NCBI RefSeq assembly: GCF_023195515.1
Contig: NZ_JALPKR020000002.1
Span: 744,001-808,000, forward strand
Reading direction: 5' to 3'
DNA length: 64,000 nt
DNA from: Variovorax sp. S12S4
GTDB lineage: Bacteria; Pseudomonadota; Gammaproteobacteria; Burkholderiales; Burkholderiaceae_C
Below the pieces are notes generated by a model, which was given only the letters and a program-made list of their open reading frames with translations, was not told the DNA's origin and did no database searches. Made by a program: the position numbers and the translations under genes. Positions within the stretch are counted from its first letter, which is position 1. Each line of letters opens with the position of its first letter. Below are positions 20,586 to 30,681 of the stretch, one piece after another.

Positions 20586-21608
20586 TCAGATCTCGAACTG
20601 CGGCTGCAGCTCGCGGATGCGTTTGATGGCCACGCCGGCAGCGGCGGTGCGGGTTTCGACGCCGAGCTTCACGTACACCCGCTCCAGGTGCTTCTTGGCC
20701 GTGGCAGGGCTGCTGCCGAGAATTTCGCCGATGTCCTTGTTGGTCTTGCCCTTCACCACCCAGTAAAGCACCTCGGCCTCGCGTGCCGTGAGCTTCAGGC
20801 TCAGGCTCATGGCCTCGATCACGCCCGTGTCCGAAATCTCGCGCATGACGATCATCCATTCGTCGCCATCGTCGTCCTGCCCGGTCTGCCGATGCAGGCG
20901 AAGGCTGAGACTGCTTGCGCTTGAGGTGGCCCCGGCGCTCTTCACGATGGAAAGCGCCGGCGGCTCGATGCCCCGCTCCCTCGCGTCGGGCGCATGGCGG
21001 CGTAGCCACTCGAGCACCTCGGGCGGTGTTTCGGGCGCGCGGGTGTCGCAATAGCGCTGCAGCAAGTCGCGCGCGAGCGCCGTCTGCCAGATCAGCCGGC
21101 CCTCGGGCAGCCGCACGGTAATGCTGGCATAGCCGAACGCATCGAGCGCATTGCGCGCCTGCCCGGCCTGGCGCGCGTCCTGCCGGGCGCGGCGGGCGCC
21201 CTGCAGATGCACGTTCATGCGCGCCAGCACTTCCTTGGGCTTGATCGGCTTGGTGACGTAGTCGACCCCGCCCGCTTCGAGCGCGGCCACCAGGTGCTCT
21301 GTTTCGGTGAGCCCGGTCATGAACACGATGGGAATGTGCGCCGTTGCGGCATCGGCCTTGAGCCGGCGCGCCACCTCGAAACCGTCGATGCCCGGCATCA
21401 TCGCGTCGAGCAGCACGATGTCGGGGCGGGCCTGCGCGGCGCGCTGCAGCGCCTGTTCGCCGTTGGTGGCAATGAGCACCGTGTAGCCGGATTCGTCCAG
21501 CGCGTCGTGCAGCACCGCGAGGTTGTCGGGCACGTCGTCGACGATCAGCACCAGGTCGCTGTTGGCGCCTTGGTCGCGCAACGTTTTCGCAAGCGGTGTG
21601 GTTTCCAT
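20586..21608 (-). CDS. Two-component response regulator, REC plus LuxR-type HTH
   Basis: 340 residues. The receiver domain covers about 18-135, with phospho-acceptor D68 in VLLDAMMPGIDGF and the acidic pocket VDDVPDN. A linker of about 130 residues has no clear motif. A LuxR/NarL HTH spans about 275-330 (LTAREAEVLYWVVKGKTNKD, then GSSPATAKKHLERVYVKL). It is a DNA-binding output regulator. The gene starts 23 bases after the NCS1-transporter/hybrid-kinase gene, so the two should form one signalling pair. The kinase has its own receiver, giving a phosphorelay His-Asp with a second Asp here. Targets may include the divergent urease operon, by position only. Confidence 0.92.
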   Translation of the reverse strand: METTPLAKTLRDQGANSDLVLIVDDVPDNLAVLHDALDESGYTVLIATNGEQALQRAAQARPDIVLLDAMMPGIDGFEVARRLKADAATAHIPIVFMTGLTETEHLVAALEAGGVDYVTKPIKPKEVLARMNVHLQGARRARQDARQAGQARNALDAFGYASITVRLPEGRLIWQTALARDLLQRYCDTRAPETPPEVLEWLRRHAPDARERGIEPPALSIVKSAGATSSASSLSLRLHRQTGQDDDGDEWMIVMREISDTGVIEAMSLSLKLTAREAEVLYWVVKGKTNKDIGEILGSSPATAKKHLERVYVKLGVETRTAAAGVAIKRIRELQPQFEI

Positions 21609-21631
21609 GGGGTTGATGTTCGCCGCAATTT

Positions 21632-24600
21632 TCAGGCCGCACTCACGGCCGCGGCAAGCGCGCGGCCCATGGCCTCGAACTGGAACTGGCGGGCCAGCAC
21701 GCGCTGCGCCTCGGTCCATGCCCTGCATTCGGGCTCTTCGGCATCGATCTCGTCGAGCTGGTTCATGATGCCGCGAAAGTAGCCCAGGCTCACGGCTTCG
21801 TCGAGTGCGCGCAGCCTCGAAAGCGAAGGCGCCTGCACGGCGCGCGGCGCGGCGGCGGGCAACGGCTTCGCAGCCGTGTCCGTCCACTGCAGGCCGAGCC
21901 GCCGCTCGAGCCAGTCGAGCAGCTCCGTGTGCCGCACCGGCTTGACGAAGAAATCCTCGGGCGCGATGCCCACGTCGTTCTCCAGTCCCTTGTCGAAGGC
22001 ATTGGCCGAAACGATGGCCACCGGCGCATCGACCAGGCCCAGCTTGCGCGCACGGCGGATCGTCTCCCAGCCGTCGATGCCCGGCATGGCCAGGTCGACG
22101 AACATCGCGTCCGGCCGGTAGCCGGCTGCGATGAGGTCGAGCGCGTCGTGCCCGCTCGCGGCGGTGCGCAGGCCAAAGCCGAGCGGCGCCAGCACATGGC
22201 CGAGCAGGTCGCGGTCGGCCTCTTCGTTGTCGACCACCAGCAGTTGCCGCCGGCGCCCTTCGTAGCCGCGCCGCGCGCGTTGCGCCGGCGCAGCGCGGCC
22301 CAAGGCGCCTGCGGTCTCGTGCACGCGCGGCAGGAAGAGCCGCACGCAGAACAGCGAGCCCTCCCCGGGCGTGCTGCTCACCTTCATCTCGCCGCCCATC
22401 AGGTCGGTCAGCATCTTCGCGATGGTGAGGCCCAGCCCCGCACCGGGCGTTGCGGCCGCGGCCGCATCGCCGCGCGTGAAGGGCTCGAAGATGCGTTCGA
22501 TGTCTTCGGCCGTCATGCCCGGCCCGGTGTCTTCTATTTCGACCGAGGCGAACTCGCGTGCGTATGAAAGCCGCAGCGTCACCTCGCCCGCGGTGGTGAA
22601 CTTGATCGCGTTGCCCAGCAGGTTGATGAGGATCTGGCACACCCGCTTTTCGTCGGCGCGTACCACCTCGGGCAAGGTTCCCGCCGTCTCGAACCGGAAG
22701 CGCAGGCCCTTCTCGGCCGCCTGCAGTTCGAACATGTCGGCCAGCTCGCGCAGGGTGTCGGCAAAGCGCATCGGCCTGGCATGCAGCGTGAGCTTGCCGG
22801 CCTCGATGTGCGCAATGGCCAGCGTGCCTTCGATGAGCGACAGCAGATGCTCGCCGCCGCGCTTGATCACCGCCACCGCCTGCTGGCGGTGCGGCGGCAC
22901 CGATGCGTCTTCGCCCATGAGCTGCGCATAGCCAAGAATGCTGTTGAGGGGCGTGCGCAGCTCGTGGCTGATGGCGCTGATGTAGCGGCTCTTGGCCTGG
23001 TTGGCCTGGTCGGCGGCGCGGCGGGCCTCTTCGGCCGCGAGCTTGGCCTGCTCCGCGACTTCGCGCGCCTCTTCCGCAGTCTGCTTGGCCGACTGCAGCG
23101 CGCGGTCGGTGGCGCGGTGCAGCTCGATCTCGCGCATCAGCAAGTGCGTTTGGCGGTTCGATTCTTCCTGCGCCACCTTGCGGCTCTGGTGCGCCAATAC
23201 CAGCCACCAGGCCACGACGCCGGCAATGACCAGCAGCGCCATGTATGCCTTGAGAAAGCCGGAGCGCAACGACGACTGCTGCACGCCCGCCAGCGCTTCG
23301 GCGAGTTCCGACTGCGACGCGAGCTGCAGCGCGCTTTCGCCCAGCGCGCGCAGTTCCTGCTGGTAGAGCACGCCGAACACCACAGCCAGCACCGGCACGA
23401 TGATCAGCATCAGCAGCAGGAAGTGCCCCAGCCCCGTGTCGAGATAGCGCCAGCTGAGGCGCGGCAGCAGCCAGCGAAGCACCGACGACCACTGAGACGA
23501 AAGGCTCGCGTGCGGCTTGCACAGATCGCCGCAGCGCGCATCGAGCGTGCAGCACAGCGAGCAGATCGCCCCCTGGTAGGCCGGACAATGGGCCATGTCC
23601 GGGCCCTCGTATTCGCGCTCGCAGATCACGCAGTGCTGCACCTTGAGGCGCTGGTAGCTGCCATCGGCACCGCGCTCGTCCACATCGTTCTCGACGCGCG
23701 CCCAGCGAACCGCCCGCGGGCCCTCGGCCGGTGCAAAGGCGACCGCGCCATTGCCGACCGAACCGCGCGCCAGGTAGTACTTGCCGCCGGTCGCCCAGGC
23801 GATCAGCGGCGAAACCACCAGCGCCGTGCCAAGCGCAATGAGCGCCGAGAAAGCCTGCGCCAGCGGCCCGAAGACGCCGAGATGCGCGGTGATGGAAAGC
23901 AGCGAAGCCAGCGCCATCGCACCCACGCCCACGGGGTTGATGTCCCACAGGTGCGCCCGCTTGAACTCGATGCCCGGCGGCGACAGGCCCAGCGGCTTGT
24001 TGATGACCAGGTCGGCCACCACGGCCATCATCCAGGCGATGGCGATATTGGCGAACAGCCCGAGCACATCGCCCAGCGCCTCGAACACGTTCATCTCCAT
24101 CAGCATGAAGGCGATGAGCGCGTTGAACACCACCCAGACCACCCGCCCCGGGTGGCTGTGCGCCACGCGCGAGAAAAAATTGCTCCACGCCAGCGAGCCC
24201 GCGTAGGCGTTGGTCACGTTGATCTTGAGCTGAGAAATCACCACGAACAGCGCGGTCGCGGCCACGGCCCAGCCGTAGTTGGGAAACACGTACTCGTAGG
24301 CCGCCAGGTACATCTGGTTCGGATCGACCGCGCGCTCGACCGGCACCATGTGCGTGATGGCCAGGTAGGCCAACAGCGCGCCGCCCAGCATCTTGAGCAC
24401 CCCCAGCACCACCCAGCCCGGCCCGCCGGCCAGCACCCCCGCCCACCAGCGCCGGGCGCTCACGGCCGTGCGCGCGGGCATGAAGCGCAGGTAATCGGCC
24501 TGCTCCCCCATTTGGGTGATCAAGGCAATGCCGACAGTCAGCGCAGCGCCAAACAGGTGCAGATCGAATCCCTTCGCACCCGTTTTCACACCGTTGTAGT

Positions 24601-25273
24601 GCACGATGCCCGCGAATGCACCAGGATCGCGCGCCAGCACGAAGACGAACGGCACCACCAGCATCACCAGCCACAGCGGCTGGGTCCACAGCTGCAGCCG
24701 GCTGATGGCCGATACCCCGTGGGTGACCAGCGGAATCACCACCAGCGCACACACCAGGTAGCCCCAGACCGGCGGCACGCCGAGGGCGAGTTCGAGCGCA
24801 TAGGCCATCACCGCCGCCTCGAGCGCAAAGAAGATGAAGGTGAACGACGCGTAGATGAGCGAGGTGAGCGTGGAGCCGATATAGCCGAAGCCCGCGCCCC
24901 GCGTGAGCAGGTCCATGTCGACGCCGTAGCGGGCGGCATACACGCTGATCGGCAGGCCCGCCAGGAAGATGATGAGGCCCGTCACCACGATGGCCCAGAA
25001 CGCGTTGGCAAAGCCGTACTGCACCAGCAGCGTGGCGCCCACCGCCTCCAGGATGAGGAACGACGCCGCGCCGAAGGCCGTGTTGGCCACCCGCCATTCG
25101 GACCATTTGCGAAAGCGCTGCGGCGTGTAACGCAGCGCGTAGTCCTCGAGCGTTTCGCTCGCCACCCAGCTGTTGTAGTCGCGCCGCACCTTGACGATGC
25201 GCTGCGGCGCGTCGTCGGGGGTGGTGGAAGTCTCGGCGGGGCTCACACCGTTTCGGTGCAGCTTTCGTGCCAT
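21632..25273 (-). CDS. NCS1 nucleobase-type transporter fused to hybrid histidine kinase
   Basis: A 1213-residue protein. Residues about 60-500 form an NCS1 (cytosine/purine/allantoin permease) domain with about 12 membrane segments. A linker at 548-585 holds eight cysteines (HCVIC, HCP, ICSLCC, RCGDLC). Two further membrane segments flank a periplasmic loop (about 615-640 and 676-695), then a coiled coil (about 700-760), HisKA with H770 in [10 protein letters not shown], HATPase (about 870-980; [22 protein letters not shown]) and a receiver with D1060. The architecture parallels CbrA-type transporter-kinases, but with an NCS1 module. It probably senses a nitrogen compound such as urea, a purine or a hydantoin-like ligand. 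The next gene is its likely regulator, and urease genes are divergent. The ATG at 25273 is the last before conserved sequence. Confidence 0.93.
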   Translation of the reverse strand: MARKLHRNGVSPAETSTTPDDAPQRIVKVRRDYNSWVASETLEDYALRYTPQRFRKWSEWRVANTAFGAASFLILEAVGATLLVQYGFANAFWAIVVTGLIIFLAGLPISVYAARYGVDMDLLTRGAGFGYIGSTLTSLIYASFTFIFFALEAAVMAYALELALGVPPVWGYLVCALVVIPLVTHGVSAISRLQLWTQPLWLVMLVVPFVFVLARDPGAFAGIVHYNGVKTGAKGFDLHLFGAALTVGIALITQMGEQADYLRFMPARTAVSARRWWAGVLAGGPGWVVLGVLKMLGGALLAYLAITHMVPVERAVDPNQMYLAAYEYVFPNYGWAVAATALFVVISQLKINVTNAYAGSLAWSNFFSRVAHSHPGRVVWVVFNALIAFMLMEMNVFEALGDVLGLFANIAIAWMMAVVADLVINKPLGLSPPGIEFKRAHLWDINPVGVGAMALASLLSITAHLGVFGPLAQAFSALIALGTALVVSPLIAWATGGKYYLARGSVGNGAVAFAPAEGPRAVRWARVENDVDERGADGSYQRLKVQHCVICEREYEGPDMAHCPAYQGAICSLCCTLDARCGDLCKPHASLSSQWSSVLRWLLPRLSWRYLDTGLGHFLLLMLIIVPVLAVVFGVLYQQELRALGESALQLASQSELAEALAGVQQSSLRSGFLKAYMALLVIAGVVAWWLVLAHQSRKVAQEESNRQTHLLMREIELHRATDRALQSAKQTAEEAREVAEQAKLAAEEARRAADQANQAKSRYISAISHELRTPLNSILGYAQLMGEDASVPPHRQQAVAVIKRGGEHLLSLIEGTLAIAHIEAGKLTLHARPMRFADTLRELADMFELQAAEKGLRFRFETAGTLPEVVRADEKRVCQILINLLGNAIKFTTAGEVTLRLSYAREFASVEIEDTGPGMTAEDIERIFEPFTRGDAAAAATPGAGLGLTIAKMLTDLMGGEMKVSSTPGEGSLFCVRLFLPRVHETAGALGRAAPAQRARRGYEGRRRQLLVVDNEEADRDLLGHVLAPLGFGLRTAASGHDALDLIAAGYRPDAMFVDLAMPGIDGWETIRRARKLGLVDAPVAIVSANAFDKGLENDVGIAPEDFFVKPVRHTELLDWLERRLGLQWTDTAAKPLPAAAPRAVQAPSLSRLRALDEAVSLGYFRGIMNQLDEIDAEEPECRAWTEAQRVLARQFQFEAMGRALAAAVSAA
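25244..25260. promoter_or_regulatory. Possible NtrC-binding site upstream of ureA
   Basis: CACACC-GTTTC-GGTGCA matches the NtrC consensus TGCACC-N5-GGTGCA in ten of twelve arm positions, with the right half perfect. It lies about 40 bases upstream of the sigma-54 promoter and inside the first codons of the divergent kinase gene. NtrC activates nitrogen-scavenging genes from such upstream sites. The close spacing to the promoter and one imperfect half-site limit confidence. Confidence 0.45.
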
Positions 25274-25295
25274 CCATACGTCTTTTGGCGAACAG

Positions 25296-25311
25296 CGGCA
25301 CGACTGTTGCA
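25296..25311 (+). promoter_or_regulatory. Sigma-54 promoter for the urease operon
   Basis: CGGCACG-ACTG-TTGCA differs from the sigma-54 consensus TGGCACG-N4-TTGCA at one base. The invariant GG (25297-25298) and GC (25309-25310) are ten bases apart. It points toward ureA, whose ATG lies 56 bases downstream, leaving a leader of about 45 bases. Sigma-54 with NtrC is a known means of nitrogen control of urease operons, for example in enteric bacteria. It is the strongest promoter match seen in the window. Confidence 0.75.
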
Positions 25312-25366
25312 AAGCCGAAGCCTGCCCAATAATGGCCGACCTCCACGCACCCGACGCCGCCCCCTC

Positions 25367-25669
25367 ATGGAACTGACCCCGCGCGAAAAAGACAAGCTGC
25401 TGATCTTCACCGCAGCATTGCTGGCCGAACGCCGCAAGGCGCGGGGCCTGAAGCTCAACTACCCGGAAGCCGTCGCGCTGATTTCCGCCGCCGTAATGGA
25501 AGGCGCGCGCGACGGAAAGAGCGTCGCGGCGCTCATGAGCGAGGGCCGCACCGTGCTCACCCGCGCCGACGTGATGGACGGCATCGCCGAGATGATCCCG
25601 GACATCCAGGTGGAGGCCACTTTCCCGGACGGCACCAAGCTGGTCACCGTCCACCAACCCATCGTCTGA
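25367..25669 (+). CDS. ureA: Urease gamma subunit UreA
   Basis: A 100-residue structural subunit of the nickel urease (UreABC)3. It begins [20 protein letters not shown], the family signature, and ends VTVHQPIV as in most UreA proteins. It is the first gene of the urease cluster, downstream of a sigma-54-type promoter. The length is exact for free-standing UreA. In many relatives ureD precedes ureA; here the divergent transporter-kinase gene takes that place. Confidence 0.98.
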   Translation: MELTPREKDKLLIFTAALLAERRKARGLKLNYPEAVALISAAVMEGARDGKSVAALMSEGRTVLTRADVMDGIAEMIPDIQVEATFPDGTKLVTVHQPIV

Positions 25670-25697
25670 CTCTTTTCCAGAACAAGAAAGCCCTGTC

Positions 25698-26297
25698 ATG
25701 CGCCACAACGTTTCCAAGACCCTTGCCCTCATTGCGATGCTGCTGCCACTCGCGGCCAGCGCCCACACCGGCGCCGACGGCGGCGTGCACCACGGCTTTG
25801 CCACCGGTTTTCTGCACCCGCTGACCGGCGCCGACCACCTGGCAGCCATGGTGGCAGTCGGGCTTTGGAGTGCGTTGGCCGCACGCCGCGCCTGGCCCGA
25901 TCTGCTGTGGGCGCCACTGGCTTTCGCGGGCATGCTGCTGGCCGGCGCGCTGATGGGCCTGGCGGGCGTGCAGTTGCCGGCGGTCGAGCCGATGATCGCG
26001 GCCTCGCTGCTGGTGCTGGGCCTGCTGGTTGCAACGCGCACCCACCTGCCGGCCGCGGCAGCCGCGGCGGTGGTAGGCGTGTTCGCCATCTTCCACGGCG
26101 TGGCGCACGGGCACGAACTCGCGAGCGAGCAAGGCGCCGCGCTGACGCTGGCGGGCATGGTGGGCGCCACCGTGCTGCTGCACCTGGCGGGCATCGGGCT
26201 CGGCTGGGCACTGCGCCATGCCAATGCCTGGCTGCCGCGCGTGACAGGCGCCGCGGTGGTGGCGCTGGGCGCGACGCTGCTCTCGCAGGCCGTCTGA
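25698..26297 (+). CDS. ureJ: HupE/UreJ-family nickel permease
   Basis: A 199-residue membrane protein. A signal-like start ([20 protein letters not shown]) precedes the HupE/UreJ metal motif [18 protein letters not shown] (about residues 42-59), then about five further membrane segments with HGVAHGHEL near 135. The family imports nickel or cobalt across the inner membrane, here presumably to supply urease. It lies between ureA and ureB, an arrangement known in other betaproteobacterial urease operons. Gap to ureA is 28 bases. Confidence 0.93.
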   Translation: MRHNVSKTLALIAMLLPLAASAHTGADGGVHHGFATGFLHPLTGADHLAAMVAVGLWSALAARRAWPDLLWAPLAFAGMLLAGALMGLAGVQLPAVEPMIAASLLVLGLLVATRTHLPAAAAAAVVGVFAIFHGVAHGHELASEQGAALTLAGMVGATVLLHLAGIGLGWALRHANAWLPRVTGAAVVALGATLLSQAV

Positions 26298-26316
26298 TCA
26301 AAGGCGCCGCGACACC

Positions 26317-26622
26317 ATGATTCCCGGCGAACTTTTTACCGACGACGGCGAGCACACGCTCAACCCCGGCCGCCGCACACTCACGCTGGTGGTGCAGAAC
26401 ACCGCCGACCGGCCGATCCAGGTCGGTTCGCACTATCACTTTGCCGAGACCAACGGCGCGCTCGGCTTCGACCGCGAAGCCGCGCGCGGCATGCGGCTCA
26501 ACATTGCCTCTGGCGCGGCGGTGCGCTTCGAGCCGGGCCAGCAGCGCACCGTCGAGCTGGTCGATTTTTCGGGCGACCGCGTCGTCTACGGCTTTCGCGG
26601 CCTCGTTCAAGGAAAGCTCTAA
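26317..26622 (+). CDS. ureB: Urease beta subunit UreB
   Basis: A 101-residue structural subunit. The signatures [27 protein letters not shown] and [14 protein letters not shown] are intact, and the protein ends [15 protein letters not shown]. UreB forms the trimer interface with UreC. It starts 19 bases after ureJ and its stop precedes the ureC ATG by only 3 bases, so translation is probably coupled. Length is normal. Confidence 0.98.
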   Translation: MIPGELFTDDGEHTLNPGRRTLTLVVQNTADRPIQVGSHYHFAETNGALGFDREAARGMRLNIASGAAVRFEPGQQRTVELVDFSGDRVVYGFRGLVQGKL

Positions 26623-26625
26623 GCC

Positions 26626-28368
26626 ATGGCAACGATCGGAAGGCGTGCATACGCCGAGATATTCGGCCCGACCGTGGGCGACCGGGTTCGTCTTGCGGAC
26701 ACGGACCTGCTGATCGAGGTGGAAGCCGACTACACACTGCGCGCCGGCGGCTACGGTGAAGAAGTGAAGTTCGGCGGCGGCAAGACCATTCGCGACGGCA
26801 TGGCGCAGTCGCAGCGCACGCGCGACGGCAAGGGCAGCGGCCCCACGGCCGGCGGCGCCGTCGACACCGTGCTGACCAACGCGCTGATCCTCGACCACTG
26901 GGGCATCGTCAAGGCCGACATCGGCCTGAAGGGCGGCCGCATCGCCGCCATTGGCAAGGCCGGCAACCCCGACGTGCAACCGGGCGTGGACATCGTCATC
27001 GGCCCGGGCACTGAGATCATCAGCTGCGAAGGCAACATCGTCACCGCCGGCGGCATCGACAGCCACATTCACTTCATCTGCCCGCAGCAGATCGAGGAAG
27101 CACTCGCTTCCGGCGTGACCACCATGCTGGGCGGCGGCACCGGCCCGGCCACCGGCACTTTCGCGACCACCGCCACCCCCGGTCCCTGGCACATCGAGCG
27201 CATGCTGCAGGCGGCCGATGCGTTTCCGATGAACCTGGGCTTCCTGGGCAAGGGCAACGCCAGCCTGCCCGATGCGCTGCACGAGCAGATCGAAGCCGGC
27301 GTCATAGGCCTGAAGCTCCACGAAGACTGGGGCACCACGCCCTCGGCCATCAGCAACTGCCTGGACGTGGCCGACGCCACCGACACGCAGGTGGCGATCC
27401 ACAGCGACACGCTCAACGAGTCGGGCTTTGTCGAAAACACCATTGCCGCTGTGGGCGGCCGCTCGATCTGCGCCTTTCATACCGAAGGCGCGGGCGGCGG
27501 GCATGCGCCGGACATCCTGCGCGTGGTGGGCGAGGAGAACTTCCTCCCCTCCTCCACCAACCCGACCATGCCCTACACCGTGAACACGCTCGACGAACAC
27601 GTCGACATGCTCATGGTGTGCCACCACCTGGACGCCGGCATTGCCGAGGACCTGGCCTTTGCCGAGTCGCGCATCCGCAAGGAAACCATTGCCGCCGAAG
27701 ACGTGCTGCACGACCTGGGCGCCATCAGCATGTTCAGTTCCGACAGCCAGGCCATGGGCCGCGTCGGCGAGGTGGTGCTGCGCTGCTGGCAGACGGCGCA
27801 CAAGATGAAGCTGCAGCGCGGCAAGCTGCCGGAAGACAACGAGCGCAACGACAACTTCCGCGCCAAGCGCTACGTGGCCAAGTACACGATCAACCCTGCC
27901 ATTGCGCACGGCATCGCGCACGAGGTGGGCTCGCTCGAAGTGGGCAAGTGGGCCGACATCGTCATCTGGAAGCCCGCCTTCTTCGGCGTGAAGCCCTTCA
28001 CCCTCATCAAGGGCGGCACCATTGCGATGGCAGCCATGGGCGACCCCAACGCGTCCATTCCCACGCCGCAGCCGGTGCACTACCGTCCGATGTTCGGCAG
28101 CTACGGCGGCTCGCTCGCCAAAAGCTCGCTGACCTTCGTTTCGCAGGCCGGGCTGGCCGCAGGCATCAAGGAACGCTACGGCCTTGCCAAGCATCTCAGC
28201 CCGGTAAAAAACATCCGCGACGTGCGCAAGAAGGACCTGATCCACAACAGCTACGCGCCGAAGATGGAAATCGACGCGCAGACCTATGCCGTGCGCGCCG
28301 ACGGGCACTTGCTGACCTGCGACCCGGCGGTGCAACTGCCTCTGACGCAGCGCTACTTCCTGTTCTGA
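26626..28368 (+). CDS. ureC: Urease alpha (catalytic) subunit UreC
   Basis: A 580-residue amidohydrolase-fold subunit that hydrolyses urea to ammonia and carbamate at a di-nickel site. Metal ligands are H147 and H149 (SHIHF), the carbamylated lysine K230 (GLKLHEDW), and later histidines in VAIHSD and CAFHTEGAG. The mobile-flap cysteine and catalytic histidine are C332 and H333 (MVCHHLDAG). All active-site residues are present. The length is slightly over the usual 567-573. It reads straight on from ureB. The enzyme needs UreDEFG for nickel insertion. Confidence 0.98.
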   Translation: MATIGRRAYAEIFGPTVGDRVRLADTDLLIEVEADYTLRAGGYGEEVKFGGGKTIRDGMAQSQRTRDGKGSGPTAGGAVDTVLTNALILDHWGIVKADIGLKGGRIAAIGKAGNPDVQPGVDIVIGPGTEIISCEGNIVTAGGIDSHIHFICPQQIEEALASGVTTMLGGGTGPATGTFATTATPGPWHIERMLQAADAFPMNLGFLGKGNASLPDALHEQIEAGVIGLKLHEDWGTTPSAISNCLDVADATDTQVAIHSDTLNESGFVENTIAAVGGRSICAFHTEGAGGGHAPDILRVVGEENFLPSSTNPTMPYTVNTLDEHVDMLMVCHHLDAGIAEDLAFAESRIRKETIAAEDVLHDLGAISMFSSDSQAMGRVGEVVLRCWQTAHKMKLQRGKLPEDNERNDNFRAKRYVAKYTINPAIAHGIAHEVGSLEVGKWADIVIWKPAFFGVKPFTLIKGGTIAMAAMGDPNASIPTPQPVHYRPMFGSYGGSLAKSSLTFVSQAGLAAGIKERYGLAKHLSPVKNIRDVRKKDLIHNSYAPKMEIDAQTYAVRADGHLLTCDPAVQLPLTQRYFLF

Positions 28369-28477
28369 GCGGAGCGCTCAGGGTCTTGCACAAGAGGCCC
28401 GGCGCCCGCTTGACAGGCTGCGTATCCTCAAGGGTATCCATCCTGTCGTTTCACGCCTTTGGCGTTCCATTCGCACC

Positions 28478-29044
28478 ATGCTCACCGCCAACAAACTCAT
28501 GCCCCAGGGCCGCGGCCTTGCGCCCGTGCTGCTGAAGCGCGCCGCCACCATCGAACTCGACTGGGACGTGCGCCAGAAAAGCCGTTTCGACGCCACCGAT
28601 TCGCTGGGCCGGCAGATCGGCGTGTTCCTGCCGCGCGGCACGGCGGTGCGCGGCGGCGATGTGCTGGTGGCCGAAGACGGCTCGCTGCTCCGCGTGATCG
28701 CCGCGCCGCAGCCGGTGCTGCGCATCACGCATTGCACGGCTCACGGCACTCCGTTCGACCTGACGCGCGCGGCCTATCACCTGGGCAACCGGCATGTGCC
28801 CATCGAGCTCAAGCCCGACCACCTGAAGATCGAGCCCGACCATGTGCTCGCCGACATGCTGCGATCGATGCACCTCATCGTCGTCGCGGTCGAGGAAGCG
28901 TTCGAACCGGAGGGCGGCGCCTATGGGTCGCATGAGCATTCGCATGGTGGTGCCCATGACCATTCGCATGATCATGGTCATTCGCATTCCAAGGGTCCGA
29001 AGCCGCTGGTGCTTGCACCTGAGCTGCTCGATGACCATGGCTGA
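28478..29044 (+). CDS. ureE: Urease accessory nickel-donor protein UreE
   Basis: 188 residues: an N-terminal UreE domain (about 1-70; FLPRGTAVRGGDVL), a metal-binding C-terminal domain (about 75-150; LADMLRSMHLIVV), and a histidine-rich tail from about 152 with eleven His among Ser, Gly and Asp residues. UreE delivers nickel to the UreDFG-apourease complex. His-rich tails store extra nickel in several bacteria. A 109-base gap follows ureC; a repeat element lies between this gene and ureF. Confidence 0.95.
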   Translation: MLTANKLMPQGRGLAPVLLKRAATIELDWDVRQKSRFDATDSLGRQIGVFLPRGTAVRGGDVLVAEDGSLLRVIAAPQPVLRITHCTAHGTPFDLTRAAYHLGNRHVPIELKPDHLKIEPDHVLADMLRSMHLIVVAVEEAFEPEGGAYGSHEHSHGGAHDHSHDHGHSHSKGPKPLVLAPELLDDHG

Positions 29045-29065
29045 TTCGGGGCGCGCACCCGCCGA

Positions 29066-29284
29066 CGGGGTACCTTTCTCCGCGAATGTCCCCCGGCCTA
29101 CGGCCTCCTCCTTTATTTCGCTGCGCAAGGCACCCCATCGACGTGTGCGTGATGAACGGCGGTCGTTGATCGGCTGCTCACCAGCAGCGCGTCCATGTGC
29201 ACAGGCCATCGGGTACTCCCCGCAGCGAAATAAAGGAGGAGCCGAAGGCGGGGGACATTCGCGGAGGGGGAGTACCCGATGGCC
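29066..29284. repeat. Large inverted-repeat element between ureE and ureF
   Basis: The arms 29066-29125 and 29221-29278 are inverted copies of about 58-60 bases with a few mismatches; both contain the core CGCGAATGTCCCCC and TCCTCCTTTATTTCGCTGCG in complementary form. A second perfect pair of 17 bases, GGCCATCGGGTACTCCC (29204-29220) and its complement (29268-29284), frames the right arm. The loop of 95 bases codes for nothing recognisable. It looks like a miniature mobile or REP-like element, or a transcription-attenuating hairpin inserted in the operon. No transposase is present. Confidence 0.8.
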
Positions 29285-29341
29285 TTTGCACTCGCCCTGA
29301 ACAGCGGCGCGCCACCAAGCAGCGCCAAACGAACAGCTGAC

Positions 29342-30012
29342 ATGCCCGACGCACAAAGCCTCCTGCAGCTCATCTGGCTAGCATCCCCGGCCCTCCCCGT
29401 GGGCGGCTTCTCCTATTCCGAGGGTGTCGAAGCAGCCGTCGAATGGGCTGGCATCGATTCGGAAGTCAAAGCCATCGAGTGGCTCTCCGACCAGCTCTAC
29501 CTGAGCTTCGCGCGCGGCGACCTTGCACTCGTGGCCCAAGCCATACCCGCCTGGCGCGGAGGCGATGCAGCACGCATCCGCCAACTCAACGAGTGGGTCA
29601 TGACCACCCGCGAATCGGCCGAGTTCTTTTTGCAGACTGAGCAGATGGGCCGCTCCTTCGTCGAATGGCTCAAGCTGCACCACGACGACACCGCCGCCGT
29701 TTTTTCCGACCTGCCCGCGAGCTACCCCGTCGCGTTTGCCTTTGCCGCAAGCCGAACCGGAGCTTCGGTGCACGACGGCTGCCTTGCGTTCGCCTTCGGC
29801 TGGGCCGAAAACATGGTCGCCGCGGCGGTCAAGGCCGTGCCGCTTGGCCAGAGCGCGGGCCAGCGCATTCTTGCGCGGCTTGCGAGCGAAATTCCCACCG
29901 CCGTCGAACGTGCCATGCAGCTCGGCGACCACGAACGCCAAGCCTTTGCCCCCTTTTGGCCGTGTTGTCGGCACGCCATGAAACACAATACTCGCGCCTC
30001 TTCAGAAGCTGA
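29342..30012 (+). pseudogene. ureF: Urease accessory protein UreF, one-base deletion near the C-terminus
   Basis: UreF works with UreD and UreG to activate urease. From ATG 29342 the frame carries [17 protein letters not shown] and the family core up to DHERQAFAP. At the C run 29949-29953 one base appears lost. The proper C-terminus [19 protein letters not shown] lies in the next frame and ends at the TGA 30010-30012; as read, the protein instead continues to a stop at 30034, overlapping ureG. The conserved UreF C-terminal tail contacts UreG, so the change would matter if real. The position in a C homopolymer suggests a sequence error. Restored length is 223 residues. Confidence 0.88.
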
Positions 30013-30030
30013 CCGAACCGGACCTTTGCC

Positions 30031-30681
30031 ATGACCTCCGCCCTGCACCACATTCCCCATCGCACCAAGAAACTGCCGCCGCTGCGCGTGGGCATCGGCG
30101 GCCCGGTCGGCTCGGGCAAGACCACCCTGCTTGAAATGCTTTGCAAGGCGATGCGCGACAAGTACGACCTGGTCGCCATCACCAACGACATCTACACCAA
30201 GGAAGACCAGCGCCTGCTCACCGTGTCCGGCGCCCTGCCCGCCGAGCGCATCATGGGCGTGGAAACCGGCGGCTGCCCGCACACCGCCATCCGAGAAGAC
30301 GCCTCCATCAACCTCGAGGCCATCGACCGCATGCTCGAGGACTTTCCCGATGCCGACGTGGTGTTCGTCGAATCGGGCGGCGACAACCTCGCAGCCACCT
30401 TCAGCCCCGAACTGTCGGACCTGACCATCTACGTGATCGACGTGGCGGCCGGCGAAAAGATTCCGCGCAAGGGCGGCCCCGGCATCACCAAGAGCGATTT
30501 GTTCGTCATCAACAAGACCGACCTGGCGCCGTACGTGGGCGCGAACCTCGACGTGATGGAGCAGGACACGCAGCGCATGCGCCGCCAGCGGCCCTACGTG
30601 ATGACCAACCTCAAGACGCATACCGGCGTGGCCGAAGTGGTCGCCTTCATCGAGAAGCGCGGCATGCTCACAGCCGCCTGA
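30031..30681 (+). CDS. ureG: Urease accessory GTPase UreG
   Basis: A 216-residue SIMIBI GTPase that couples GTP hydrolysis to nickel insertion into urease. P-loop [13 protein letters not shown] at about residues 27-39, [10 protein letters not shown] and the nickel-site [11 protein letters not shown] (Cys-Pro-His) at about 84-94 are intact, as is [10 protein letters not shown] for guanine recognition. The start lies 18 bases after the restored ureF stop. It is the last gene of the urease cluster; no ureD follows. Confidence 0.97.
   Translation: MTSALHHIPHRTKKLPPLRVGIGGPVGSGKTTLLEMLCKAMRDKYDLVAITNDIYTKEDQRLLTVSGALPAERIMGVETGGCPHTAIREDASINLEAIDRMLEDFPDADVVFVESGGDNLAATFSPELSDLTIYVIDVAAGEKIPRKGGPGITKSDLFVINKTDLAPYVGANLDVMEQDTQRMRRQRPYVMTNLKTHTGVAEVVAFIEKRGMLTAA

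Noticed and set aside
20586..25346. A 1586-codon frame covering both the kinase and the response regulator
   Set aside because: Only its last part (the response regulator) is real; the rest is an alternative frame of the transporter-kinase gene.
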